This document shows positions 1-5,382 of a stretch of 7,175 bases of DNA, piece by piece. A model generated the notes under the pieces. That model had not been told where the DNA came from. It ran no database searches and saw only the letters and a program-made list of their open reading frames with translations. Position 1 is the stretch's first letter. Every line of letters starts with the position of its first letter. The DNA is from Bacillota bacterium. Its GTDB lineage: Bacteria; Bacillota; Clostridia; Oscillospirales; Acutalibacteraceae. The position numbers were made by a program, and so were the translations under genes. The DNA lies in NCBI GenBank assembly GCA_023415895.1, contig JAEZJA010000216.1, positions 1 to 7,175 of the forward strand, read 5' to 3'.

Positions 1-666
1 GTATTGCGGGGGGCGAAACCCGTTGAGCTCGCCGTTTTCAATGGCGGTTTTGACTGCGAGTTTGTCGATATCCACACCCACCGTATGTTCGGCCCCCAGC
101 AGCAGCGCGGCAATCGACAAAATACCGCTGCCGCAGCCTACATCCAGCAGGCTTTCGCCGCCGTGAACATACTTTTCCAGAGTTTCGAGCACCAAACGGG
201 TGGTTTCGTGTCCGCCCGTGCCGAACGCCATGCCCGGATCAATATGAAGCAGAGCCCGCCCGTCGGCAGGCGGTACCTCTTCCCACGTAGGGCAGATCAT
301 CAGCTTATCGCCGATGGGCAGGGGTTTGAAATACTTTTTCCAGTTGTTTGCCCAGTCGGATTCGCGCACCTCATTGGTCAGAACCTCATGCGCAATCCCT
401 TCCGCCGTGTAGCGTTCACGCAGGAAGGCGACTGCCTCGGCCGGGTTTTCTTCTGGGCTGATATACACATGAATAATGGAATGCGTGCGGTCACGTGCCA
501 ACAGCTCCTCGTCGATCAGGTCAATGTGTGCGATCTCACGCGCACCCTGCTCCAGATCGCTGTAATCCTCCACATAAATGCCGTAGGGCACGACCATATT
601 GGCTATATCTGATGCGCGGTCGGTGTCGGCCGACGCCACTGTGATACATACTTCTGTCCAGTCCAT
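1..666 (-). CDS. prmA: Ribosomal protein L11 methyltransferase, 3' part outside the window
   Basis: Residues 1-222 are present; the C-terminal part (family members are usually around 300-320 residues) lies beyond the left edge. PrmA uses S-adenosylmethionine to methylate ribosomal protein L11 in the cytoplasm. An N-terminal substrate-recognition region (about residues 1-105) precedes the methyltransferase core. The family signature DPGMAFGTGGHETT is at residues 143-156, and the SAM-binding motif I, LLDVGCGSGI, is at 173-182. VGVDID follows at 196-201; its acidic residues are expected to contact the SAM ribose. The WANNWKKYFKP stretch at 105-115 is also typical. The ATG at 664-666 has an AAGGAAAGGAAG ribosome binding site (674-685) seven bases upstream. 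The gene starts 29 bp after the mutase stop and is probably cotranscribed with it. The identification is firm from motifs; incompleteness is only due to the window edge. Confidence 0.96.
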   Translation of the reverse strand, partial: MDWTEVCITVASADTDRASDIANMVVPYGIYVEDYSDLEQGAREIAHIDLIDEELLARDRTHSIIHVYISPEENPAEAVAFLRERYTAEGIAHEVLTNEVRESDWANNWKKYFKPLPIGDKLMICPTWEEVPPADGRALLHIDPGMAFGTGGHETTRLVLETLEKYVHGGESLLDVGCGSGILSIAALLLGAEHTVGVDIDKLAVKTAIENGELNGFRPPQY

Positions 667-695
667 CCGAACACTTCCTTTCCTTGCGAGTGCCT

Positions 696-2243
696 CTATT
701 TCACGAATTCTTCCAAAGCGCTCTGGTTGAGACCCTGCTGCCCACGCATACAGGCATCCAGCTTGCGCGCGATCACGAGACAGCCGCCGGGCACATCACT
801 TTCAATGTTGAGCGGCATGACCGGATCGTGGACGCTCAGGCGCAGCAAAAACCAGCCATCGCCCTCGCCACAGCCGAAGGATATGCGTACGCCCTCGCGG
901 CTGTCATCAGCGACCGCCCATCCCTGTTGTTTTGCATAGTCCTCCACGGCAGCCAAAACACGGTTGCCGCAGATTTTGAAATCGGATTCCAGAATATGCA
1001 GGCGCAGCTCCACGCTTTCCACCGGTTCGGCCAGCTTTTCAATCAGGGAGTCCAGCGTTTTTCCCTGTGCGCGCAGCTGAGCCGTTTTGATGATGATTTT
1101 TGTAATCAGATAGGCACCGTCGTCCAGAAAATAGTTTTCTCTCAAAGCCGCATGGCCTGAGGTTTCGATCGCCAGAGGAGAGTTGACCCCTTCGGCATTG
1201 AGACGCAGCGACTCATTAATGACGTTTTTATAGCCCCGCTTGAACCGGCAGTGAACGCCGCCCAGTTCTTTTTCAATAAAGATTTTAAGGCCGCTTGAGG
1301 TAATGGAATCGGTAACGATCGTACCACCCTCATTGCCCTCCAAAGCGATCACCGAAGCGAGCGCCACCAGGCGGTTGCGGTTGATTTCCCGCCCTGCCGC
1401 ATCCACGCATCCCGCACGATCCACGTCGGTGTCAAAGATGACGCCCAGATCGGCACCCGCCCGCACGGTTGCACCGCAAACCGACTCCATGGCCTGTTTG
1501 TTTTCCGGATTGGGAATATGGTTGGGAAAGCGTCCGTCAGGGTCGAGAAATTGGCTGCCCGAGATGTCCGCACCCAGAGGTTTGAGTACATCGGTTGCAT
1601 AAAAGCCGCCCGCACCGTTTCCGGCATCCACCACGATGTGGAAACCGGCCAGCGGGTGGTCATAATCCGCCGCCTTGACGCCCTCTTTAATCAGTGAGCG
1701 AAGACGTTCGGCATATTGCTGCATATAGTTGACTTGTTCGCACGTGCCGATCGCCGCCGCTGTGGGACGTTGTGCGGTGCCTTCGGCAAAGGCTTGTGCG
1801 AGGCCGAGAACCTGTTCGATATCACTGCCCTCAAGACCTCCCGAGCGTACAAAGAATTTAAGCCCGTTGCGGTGATAGGGGTGATGACTGGCGGTAATTT
1901 GTACAGCCCCGTCACAGGCGAGATCCACCGTGGTCATGAACATGGCCGGTGTGGAGGCCAGCCCACAGTCGAGCACATGTATGCCCGCTGCCGTCAGTGC
2001 TCGTACGACCGCATCGCGAATACGCGGCCCCGACAGGCGGCTGTCATGCCCGACCGATACGGTAAGATGGTCACAGGGCTTGTCCGTGTTCGCTGCAAGC
2101 CAGGCGGCAAATCCCGCCGCCATGCTATCAATGACGTCATCGGTGAGATCCAGAGGCTCGCCCTCGACGCCGTCGATGGCTACACCGCGGATGTCCGTGC
2201 CGCTCTTAAAATGCTTCCAATACGAATTCAGTGCATAGTTCAA
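696..2243 (-). CDS. Phosphomannomutase/phosphoglucomutase superfamily enzyme
   Basis: A 515-residue alpha-D-phosphohexomutase, which would interconvert 1- and 6-phosphates of a hexose (glucose or mannose) in the cytoplasm for nucleotide-sugar and envelope synthesis. The phosphoserine loop TASHHPYHRNG (116-126, catalytic Ser119) is seen, with His instead of the usual Asn after SH. The metal loop is DTDVDR (271-276) where DGDxDR is usual. FKRGYKN lies at 334-340 and the sugar-binding loop is ETSGH (360-364). The C-terminal phosphate loop is not the common RxSGTEP; PLNIESDVPGG (477-487) sits there, as in a divergent branch known from plants and some bacteria. The start is TTG: an in-frame TGA at 2259-2261 excludes a longer protein, and AAAGGAA (2253-2259) lies nine bases upstream. 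The gene leads a probable operon with prmA. Superfamily membership is certain; the preferred sugar cannot be decided, so I give no gene symbol. Confidence 0.93.
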   Translation of the reverse strand: MNYALNSYWKHFKSGTDIRGVAIDGVEGEPLDLTDDVIDSMAAGFAAWLAANTDKPCDHLTVSVGHDSRLSGPRIRDAVVRALTAAGIHVLDCGLASTPAMFMTTVDLACDGAVQITASHHPYHRNGLKFFVRSGGLEGSDIEQVLGLAQAFAEGTAQRPTAAAIGTCEQVNYMQQYAERLRSLIKEGVKAADYDHPLAGFHIVVDAGNGAGGFYATDVLKPLGADISGSQFLDPDGRFPNHIPNPENKQAMESVCGATVRAGADLGVIFDTDVDRAGCVDAAGREINRNRLVALASVIALEGNEGGTIVTDSITSSGLKIFIEKELGGVHCRFKRGYKNVINESLRLNAEGVNSPLAIETSGHAALRENYFLDDGAYLITKIIIKTAQLRAQGKTLDSLIEKLAEPVESVELRLHILESDFKICGNRVLAAVEDYAKQQGWAVADDSREGVRISFGCGEGDGWFLLRLSVHDPVMPLNIESDVPGGCLVIARKLDACMRGQQGLNQSALEEFVK

Positions 2244-2252
2244 ACCGTTTCG

Positions 2253-2259
2253 TTCCTTT
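2253..2259 (-). promoter_or_regulatory. Ribosome binding site that fixes the TTG start of the mutase
   Basis: AAAGGAA on the minus strand lies nine bases before TTG at 2241-2243. An in-frame stop directly upstream rules out an earlier start, and the nearby ATG at 2234-2236 is out of frame, running into TGA after one codon. Confidence 0.75.
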
Positions 2260-2288
2260 CAGAATGGTGTCCTCTTTAACTGTCTCCT

Positions 2289-2317
2289 ATTATATATGCT
2301 GTGCCCCAATTTGTCAC
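2289..2317 (-). promoter_or_regulatory. Sigma-A promoter of the mutase-prmA unit
   Basis: On the minus strand the -35 box GTGACA (2312-2317, five of six consensus bases) and a perfect -10 box TATAAT (2289-2294) are separated by exactly 17 bp. Transcription should begin near 2282, giving a leader of about 40 bases before the TTG start. One copy of a direct repeat (2291-2313) covers the spacer and both boxes, so a protein bound there could repress. Confidence 0.8.
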
Positions 2318-2380
2318 GAAAATTCCATGGGAAGAAGAATTTTGATAAGCTGTATATATGCGTAAATGTGCCACAATTTG
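2291..2380. repeat. Two direct repeats between divergent promoters
   Basis: TATATATG (2291-2298) followed by TGTGCCCCAATTTG (2300-2313) recurs as TATATATG (2353-2360) followed by TGTGCCACAATTTG (2367-2380). The 14-base part differs by one base; the gap between the two parts is 1 base in the first copy and 6 in the second. The first copy overlies the minus-strand promoter, the second lies just upstream of the plus-strand promoter's -35 box. It may be a shared regulator site or a remnant of a local duplication. Confidence 0.6.
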
Positions 2381-2390
2381 CAGATAATGG

Positions 2391-2419
2391 TTGACTTATT
2401 TCGCCTGAATGCGTATGAT
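2391..2419 (+). promoter_or_regulatory. Sigma-A promoter of the lipoprotein gene
   Basis: TTGACT (-35, 2391-2396) and TATGAT (-10, 2414-2419) are separated by 17 bp, each one base from consensus. Transcription should start near 2426, leaving a short leader of about 27 bases to the GTG start at 2453. It faces away from the mutase promoter. Confidence 0.8.
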
Positions 2420-2439
2420 TATAGTTAATGAGGATTGAA

Positions 2440-2445
2440 AAGGGG
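2440..2445 (+). promoter_or_regulatory. Ribosome binding site deciding the lipoprotein start
   Basis: AAGGGG ends seven bases before GTG at 2453-2455. An in-frame TTG at 2435 would add six residues but has AGGA directly against it, with no spacing, so the GTG is preferred. The resulting N-terminus, MKKTKRLW, is a normal signal-peptide start. Confidence 0.7.
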
Positions 2446-2452
2446 TAATACG

Positions 2453-3439
2453 GTGAAAAAGACAAAAAGACTATGGATTTGCATTATAGCCACGGCTGTT
2501 CTTGTGGGGTGCTCGTCTTGCATGACGAAGAATTCAGCGGCAAGCGATACCGTTTCAGACCAATCCACAGCGGAATCCATTTTACTGACCACTGCTTCCA
2601 CAGCTACGACAGCGACTCAGGCAACTACCGTACCGACGACAACGACAACGGCAAAGCCCACGACTACGACGGCAAAACCTACGACTACGACGATACCAAC
2701 AACGACCACCACGGCGAAGCCGTATGACGCATATGGGATTTATAGCAATGCATTACAGAAATACAGAGCTCTTACTCAAGTGGATATGGATGTTTACAAC
2801 TCCTTTTCGTATCATATTTCTGGCAGCATTATCAAAATGGAGATGGATGGTAATGTAAAGGCTGTTCAGCAACAGAATAGCCTTACTACAGCCAGCGCAA
2901 AGTTTTCGGTGCTTTCAATGGGGCAGACAATCACCGCCGAATACTATTATCGGGATAACGTTGCCTATGTTAATACAATGGGACAAAAATTCAAGCAGGA
3001 GATGAGTGCACAGAAGATGGCCGATGAATTTGGCATGATGGATACATCGGATTTTTCCGAAAGTGATTTTTCCAGAGCAACAACAAGTCAGGCAGACGGT
3101 ATAATCACCATAACGGTTTCTATGCCTGCGTCTGCGCTGGAAGAAGCGATTGGCGGTGCACTGCCCGAAAGCTCTGGCGATGTGGCCATGAAGAATTATT
3201 CATTCAGCGATATGACAATGACGATGCATATAGACGGTAACGGCAACTTTGTTGATATCCACATTACCACAACAATCCGTGTCACGATGTCAAGTGAGGG
3301 GGAGGAAGTCGATGTTTCAATGGATTTGGAGATGATTGAAAAATTCAATAATATCGGTCAGCCTGTAACGATTACACCCCCGGATGATTTGGCTGCTTAT
3401 GTGGATATAGAAGAGACACAACCCAGTCAGGCAGCATAG
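2453..3439 (+). CDS. Secreted lipoprotein with Thr/Pro-rich linker, function unknown
   Basis: A 328-residue protein from the GTG start. Residues 1-20 are a lipoprotein signal: a basic start (KKTKR), a hydrophobic core and the lipobox LVGC (17-20), so Cys20 should be lipidated and the protein anchored on the outer face of the membrane. Residues 46-90 form a linker made almost wholly of Thr with Ala, Lys and Pro, ending in four units of TTTT(T)-AKP/IP type. The folded part (91-328) alternates short polar/hydrophobic beta strands (for example 122-131, 217-223, 256-275) and ends near TITPPDDLAAY. This resembles the single-domain lipoproteins of clostridia that look like LolA/LppX-type lipid- or cell-wall-associated folds (DUF6612-like), but that is an impression of style, not a motif match. 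The gene stands alone between its own promoter and a hairpin, and is more A+T-rich than its neighbours. Confidence 0.85.
   Translation: MKKTKRLWICIIATAVLVGCSSCMTKNSAASDTVSDQSTAESILLTTASTATTATQATTVPTTTTTAKPTTTTAKPTTTTIPTTTTTAKPYDAYGIYSNALQKYRALTQVDMDVYNSFSYHISGSIIKMEMDGNVKAVQQQNSLTTASAKFSVLSMGQTITAEYYYRDNVAYVNTMGQKFKQEMSAQKMADEFGMMDTSDFSESDFSRATTSQADGIITITVSMPASALEEAIGGALPESSGDVAMKNYSFSDMTMTMHIDGNGNFVDIHITTTIRVTMSSEGEEVDVSMDLEMIEKFNNIGQPVTITPPDDLAAYVDIEETQPSQAA
2591..2722 (+). repeat. Low-complexity Thr/Pro codon repeat inside the lipoprotein gene
   Basis: Runs of ACN threonine codons interrupted by GCA/GCG-AAG/AAA-CC(N) (Ala-Lys-Pro) give imperfect repeats of about 18-27 bases. The peptide reads as TTTTTAKP, TTTTAKP, TTTTIP, TTTTTAKP. 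Such linkers hold a domain away from the membrane and often vary in length between strains. Confidence 0.75.
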
Positions 3440-3442
3440 GTG

Positions 3443-3465
3443 GATGTGTGATACATCAACTTTTT
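3443..3465 (+). terminator. Weak hairpin and T run just after the lipoprotein stop
   Basis: GATGT (3443-3447) pairs with ACATC (3453-3457) across a five-base loop, followed after three bases by TTTTT (3461-3465). The stem is only five pairs, so on its own it would be a poor terminator; the stronger hairpin at 3497-3537 is the likelier site. Confidence 0.3.
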
Positions 3466-3496
3466 ATAAGACAGACAGTTTATACTGAATAGAAAT

Positions 3497-3537
3497 AATC
3501 CACCGCATCCATGTTCAGCCGACGGATGCGGTGGATT
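3497..3537. terminator. Strong hairpin between converging genes
   Basis: A perfect 14-bp stem (3497-3510 with 3524-3537, AATCCACCGCATCC and its complement) encloses a 13-base loop. On the plus strand it is followed by TTGTGTTGT-type sequence, and on the minus strand by ATTTCTATT. Neither is a clean T run, but both are T-rich, so it plausibly ends transcripts of the lipoprotein gene and of the converging small-gene cluster. Confidence 0.7.
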
Positions 3538-3568
3538 TGTGTTGTACATTACCATGGCAGTATTACTT

Positions 3569-3636
3569 ACATTGTAATGTTGTTACCATCGCAATGTTGT
3601 TACCATCGCAATGTTGTTTACATCGCAATGTAAAGA
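3569..3636. repeat. Four tandem 17-bp repeats at the 3' end of a small gene
   Basis: Units lie at 3569-3585, 3586-3602, 3603-3619 and 3620-3636. Units 2 and 3 (CCATCGCAATGTTGTTA and the same with a final T) differ by one base; units 1 and 4 are more diverged. Unit 4 encodes part of the last residues (YIAM) of the minus-strand gene ending at 3618, and its stop codon falls on the unit 3/4 border. TTACATTG (3567-3574) and CAATGTAA (3626-3633) make inverted ends around the array. With no spacers it is not a CRISPR array. Confidence 0.85.
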
Positions 3637-3956
3637 AGCGCCAGGATCAGTTCGATCGGCGCGTCGTTACGAATGAGGACGAAGACGATCAGCAGCAGGA
3701 ACAGCTGCTCGCGGTCGTCGCCGAAGCCTGCCAGAAAAGATAAGCCTTTCTTATGCTCGCTGTCATCGGGGGGCGCAGGCGGCATGGAAGGCGGTGGGAA
3801 GGAGAGCGGGCGGTCATGCCCGACGGACGCGGGTTGCACACCCGGCTTTGAGGAGACCGGCTCCCGGTCGTCATCCACATATTTGCGCGCGCGCTCCTGC
3901 ATTTGACGCACGCGTTCCACGGCTTCCTGCTGCATGCGGAGCATGTTGTCATCCAC
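3618..3956 (-). CDS. Small protein with charged N-terminus, Pro-rich middle and hydrophobic C-terminal hairpin
   Basis: About 112 residues; I do not recognise a named family. Residues 1-30 are a charged, Gln/Arg/Glu-rich helix (MQQEAVERVRQMQERARKY). Residues 33-68 are a disordered Pro/Ser stretch with FPPPSMPPAPP (53-63). Residues 84-112 hold two short hydrophobic segments, LFLLLIVFVLI (85-95) and IELILALLYIAM (101-112), split by RNDAP: a possible re-entrant or membrane-associated hairpin at the very C-terminus. I chose GTG at 3956 because AAAAGGGGG (3966-3974) lies nine bases upstream. A TTG at 4004 would give 128 residues but has no ribosome binding site. It is the last gene of a three-gene minus-strand cluster, 55 bp after the preceding stop. 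From memory, small proteins with this ending recur in Clostridia, without an assigned role. Confidence 0.75.
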   Translation of the reverse strand: MDDNMLRMQQEAVERVRQMQERARKYVDDDREPVSSKPGVQPASVGHDRPLSFPPPSMPPAPPDDSEHKKGLSFLAGFGDDREQLFLLLIVFVLIRNDAPIELILALLYIAM

Positions 3957-3965
3957 GGCGGGCGT

Positions 3966-3974
3966 CCCCCTTTT
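3966..3974 (-). promoter_or_regulatory. Ribosome binding site supporting the GTG start at 3956
   Basis: AAAAGGGGG on the minus strand, nine bases before GTG. The possible upstream TTG start at 4004 shows only GTAAAACACCC before it, with no Shine-Dalgarno-like sequence. Confidence 0.65.
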
Positions 3975-4011
3975 ATCAGTGTGGCGTTTCGAATGATAGG
4001 ACAAGGGTGTT

Positions 4012-4386
4012 TTACAAACCTCCCTTATCTTTAATCAGCGGGAGTATCTTGAGCAGCCGCATCATCTTGACGGTTTCATCCAGCCGCTGTTGGCGTTGGT
4101 CCTGCAGATAAGGACGCAGCGCCTTGAGAAGAATGGTATCCTTATCGTCGCTTTTGACGTTGGACAAAAGGGGCAGAAGCTTCTGTATCATCTCCATGTC
4201 CCCCAGCCCCGATGCGAAATCGGATGAGGAAGACGGTATGGAAGCACCGGCGGGCACAGAGGGCTCGTTTTTTTCTTCGGAGGCAGCATTCCCGCCAATA
4301 CCGAACGAAGCCGCTGCCGCCTGAAGCTTTTGCATCCCTTCAGGAGAATTCAGCAGATCGCTGATTTTTTTGGCCAGATCGTCCAT
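4012..4386 (-). CDS. Conserved-looking small helical protein, function unknown
   Basis: A 124-residue soluble protein without signal peptide or membrane span. The N-terminal helix MDDLAKKISDLLNSPEGMQKLQ (1-22) carries a NSPEG motif. A low-complexity Ser/Ala/Pro linker spans 31-60. The C-terminal part (63-120) is helical and Leu-rich: MEMIQKLLPLLSNV, LLKALRPYLQDQRQQRLDETVKMMRLLKILPLI. Its arrangement of short amphipathic helices suggests a protein- or membrane-surface-binding adaptor, but no catalytic motif is visible. ATG at 4384-4386 is preceded by GGTGA (4393-4397) at six bases. It lies 36 bp downstream of the 83-residue gene and upstream of the hydrophobic-tail gene, so the three are likely one transcript. 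I recall similar small proteins in clostridial genomes listed only as hypothetical. Confidence 0.8.
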   Translation of the reverse strand: MDDLAKKISDLLNSPEGMQKLQAAAASFGIGGNAASEEKNEPSVPAGASIPSSSSDFASGLGDMEMIQKLLPLLSNVKSDDKDTILLKALRPYLQDQRQQRLDETVKMMRLLKILPLIKDKGGL

Positions 4387-4422
4387 GAGCTGTCACCGAC
4401 TTTCGGGAGAGAATAGACTTCA

Positions 4423-4674
4423 TCATTTGTTGCCCAGAAATTTTTCTAAGAACTGCTGGACCTGGGGTGAGTTAAGCGTCTGCTCGAGCTTATCTTTGTC
4501 ACCGACCAGCGCTTGGATTTTAGCGGCATCGGCGGGTGAAAACCGCGAGGCCATGGATTGTACGCCTTGGGTGGAAACCGTTTTTTGCAGCTCCTCGGGC
4601 GTGGTGCCCAGACGTTTGCTGGCATATTGCAAAAGAGCCTGAAGCTGATCAGGTGTCAATTTATTATCGCTCAT
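4423..4674 (-). CDS. Small helical protein, first gene of the three-gene cluster
   Basis: 83 residues, soluble, with no Cys and no membrane segment. MSDNKLTPDQLQALLQYASKRLGTTPEELQKTV suggests two helices. It continues with FSPADAAKIQALVGDKDKLEQTL and ends LNSPQVQQFLEKFLGNK (68-83). The LNSPxxxQxxL pattern near the C-terminus echoes LNSPEGMQKL near the N-terminus of the next gene's product (12-21). The ATG at 4672-4674 is preceded by AAGGAAAGG (4687-4695), about 12 bases away, slightly longer than ideal. The start is shared with a divergent intergenic region of 112 bp. Function unknown; composition and codon use fit a real gene, and the neighbouring reading frames look like shadows. Confidence 0.8.
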   Translation of the reverse strand: MSDNKLTPDQLQALLQYASKRLGTTPEELQKTVSTQGVQSMASRFSPADAAKIQALVGDKDKLEQTLNSPQVQQFLEKFLGNK

Positions 4675-4702
4675 ACGTGGTTCAGACCTTTCCTTACAGA
4701 GT

Positions 4703-4718
4703 TTGTCTGTGATATACT
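4703..4718 (+). promoter_or_regulatory. Extended -10 promoter for the metallophosphoesterase
   Basis: TGATATACT (4710-4718) is an extended -10 element (TGN followed by TATACT). No good -35 box lies 17 bp upstream; TTGTCT at 4703-4708 is too close to serve. Transcription would begin near 4725, leaving a leader of about 62 bases. Confidence 0.45.
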
Positions 4719-4737
4719 TATGCTGTTATCCCATCAA
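4711..4737 (-). promoter_or_regulatory. Possible promoter of the three-small-gene cluster
   Basis: On the minus strand TTGATG (4732-4737) and TATATC (4711-4716) lie 15 bp apart, shorter than the usual 17. The -10 overlaps the -10 of the plus-strand promoter, so the two directions could compete. A sporulation sigma factor site was looked for and not convincingly found. Confidence 0.3.
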
Positions 4738-4786
4738 TTATGAGTATGGGTGTAGACTGAGAAACCATGAAAAGAGACAGACGGAT

Positions 4787-5257
4787 ATGAAACTATTGGT
4801 GGTATCGGACACGCACGGAAATGAACAGTGCCTCAGACAGGCGATTGAGCAGCAACCTGCGGCACGCATGGTATTGCATCTGGGGGATGGTGCGCGGGAA
4901 GCCCAAACGGTGGCGGGGGATACCCCCGATAAGCCATTCTATATCGTGAGGGGTAACTGTGACTGGGGACAGACGCTGCCCGAGGTCGGGCTGATTGAGG
5001 TTAGCGGACGCCGTATTTTTTACACGCACGGCTACCGGTATCAGGTAAAAGCGGGCATTTACACAGCCGTATGCGCCGCCAGAGAGCAAAAGGCGGATAT
5101 TCTGCTGTTTGGTCACACACACGAGCCATTCACAGAGTATGAGGACGGGCTGTACATTCTCAACCCCGGCAGTCTGGCGTACGGGCGTGCGACCTACGGG
5201 TTAATCGAGATTACTCCGTCGGGAATTATGACCAATATTGTGCCGCTGCGGCGCTAA
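4787..5257 (+). CDS. YfcE/MJ0936-type metallophosphoesterase
   Basis: A 156-residue calcineurin-like phosphodiesterase with two active-site metals, expected in the cytoplasm. All family motifs are in order: SDTHG (7-11; Asp8 and His10), LGDG (32-35; Asp34), RGNCD (55-59; Asn57), YTHGY (79-83; His81), FGHTHEP (108-114; His110 and His112) and NPGS (126-129). Length and motifs fit the small single-domain family that hydrolyses model phosphodiesters in vitro and whose natural substrate is usually unknown. The start at 4787 gives the canonical MKLLVVSDTHG; an upstream in-frame extension (from 4703) would be non-homologous. The Shine-Dalgarno is poor. A tiny frame MKRDRRI (4767-4790) ends in TGA overlapping this ATG (ATGA), so translation may be coupled. 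It is monocistronic, followed by a hairpin at 5332-5375. Confidence 0.94.
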   Translation: MKLLVVSDTHGNEQCLRQAIEQQPAARMVLHLGDGAREAQTVAGDTPDKPFYIVRGNCDWGQTLPEVGLIEVSGRRIFYTHGYRYQVKAGIYTAVCAAREQKADILLFGHTHEPFTEYEDGLYILNPGSLAYGRATYGLIEITPSGIMTNIVPLRR

Positions 5258-5331
5258 GGGGACGGTTGTACGGTCATTCCTATTGTATGCAGGGATGGCG
5301 GGGTTGGTGGCAGTCGGTATGCCATTTGTTT

Positions 5332-5375
5332 CGGCCGGCATCCGGCACGTGGAAACGTGCCCCCGATGCCGGCCG
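5332..5375 (+). terminator. GNRA-capped bipartite terminator hairpin
   Basis: An outer 11-bp stem (5332-5342 with 5365-5375, CGGCCGGCATC) and an inner 7-bp stem (5344-5350 with 5355-5361) are separated by an asymmetric internal loop (one base against three) and closed by the tetraloop GGAA. TCTTGTTTATAG follows. It lies 74 bases past the phosphoesterase stop and 7 bases from the stop of the converging ATPase gene. The T-rich side favours termination of plus-strand transcripts. Confidence 0.7.
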
Positions 5376-5382
5376 GTCTTGT

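Noticed and set aside
4..612. Plus-strand open frame of 202 codons
   Set aside because: It is the antisense shadow of prmA, whose minus-strand frame carries all the methyltransferase motifs and a proper ribosome binding site.
1716..2279. Plus-strand open frame of 187 codons opposite the mutase
   Set aside because: Antisense to the conserved mutase frame; it has no recognisable motif and its composition is that of a shadow frame.
3569..3636. CRISPR array
   Set aside because: The 17-bp units are directly abutting without spacers and no cas gene is present.
4730..4750. CCCAT...ATGGG inverted repeat in the phosphoesterase leader
   Set aside because: Only five pairs with an 11-base loop, which is expected by chance.
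4675..4790. Sporulation sigma-factor promoter before the small-gene cluster
   Set aside because: CATAAGTAT partly resembles a sigma-E/K -10, but no matching -35 at the right distance could be seen.
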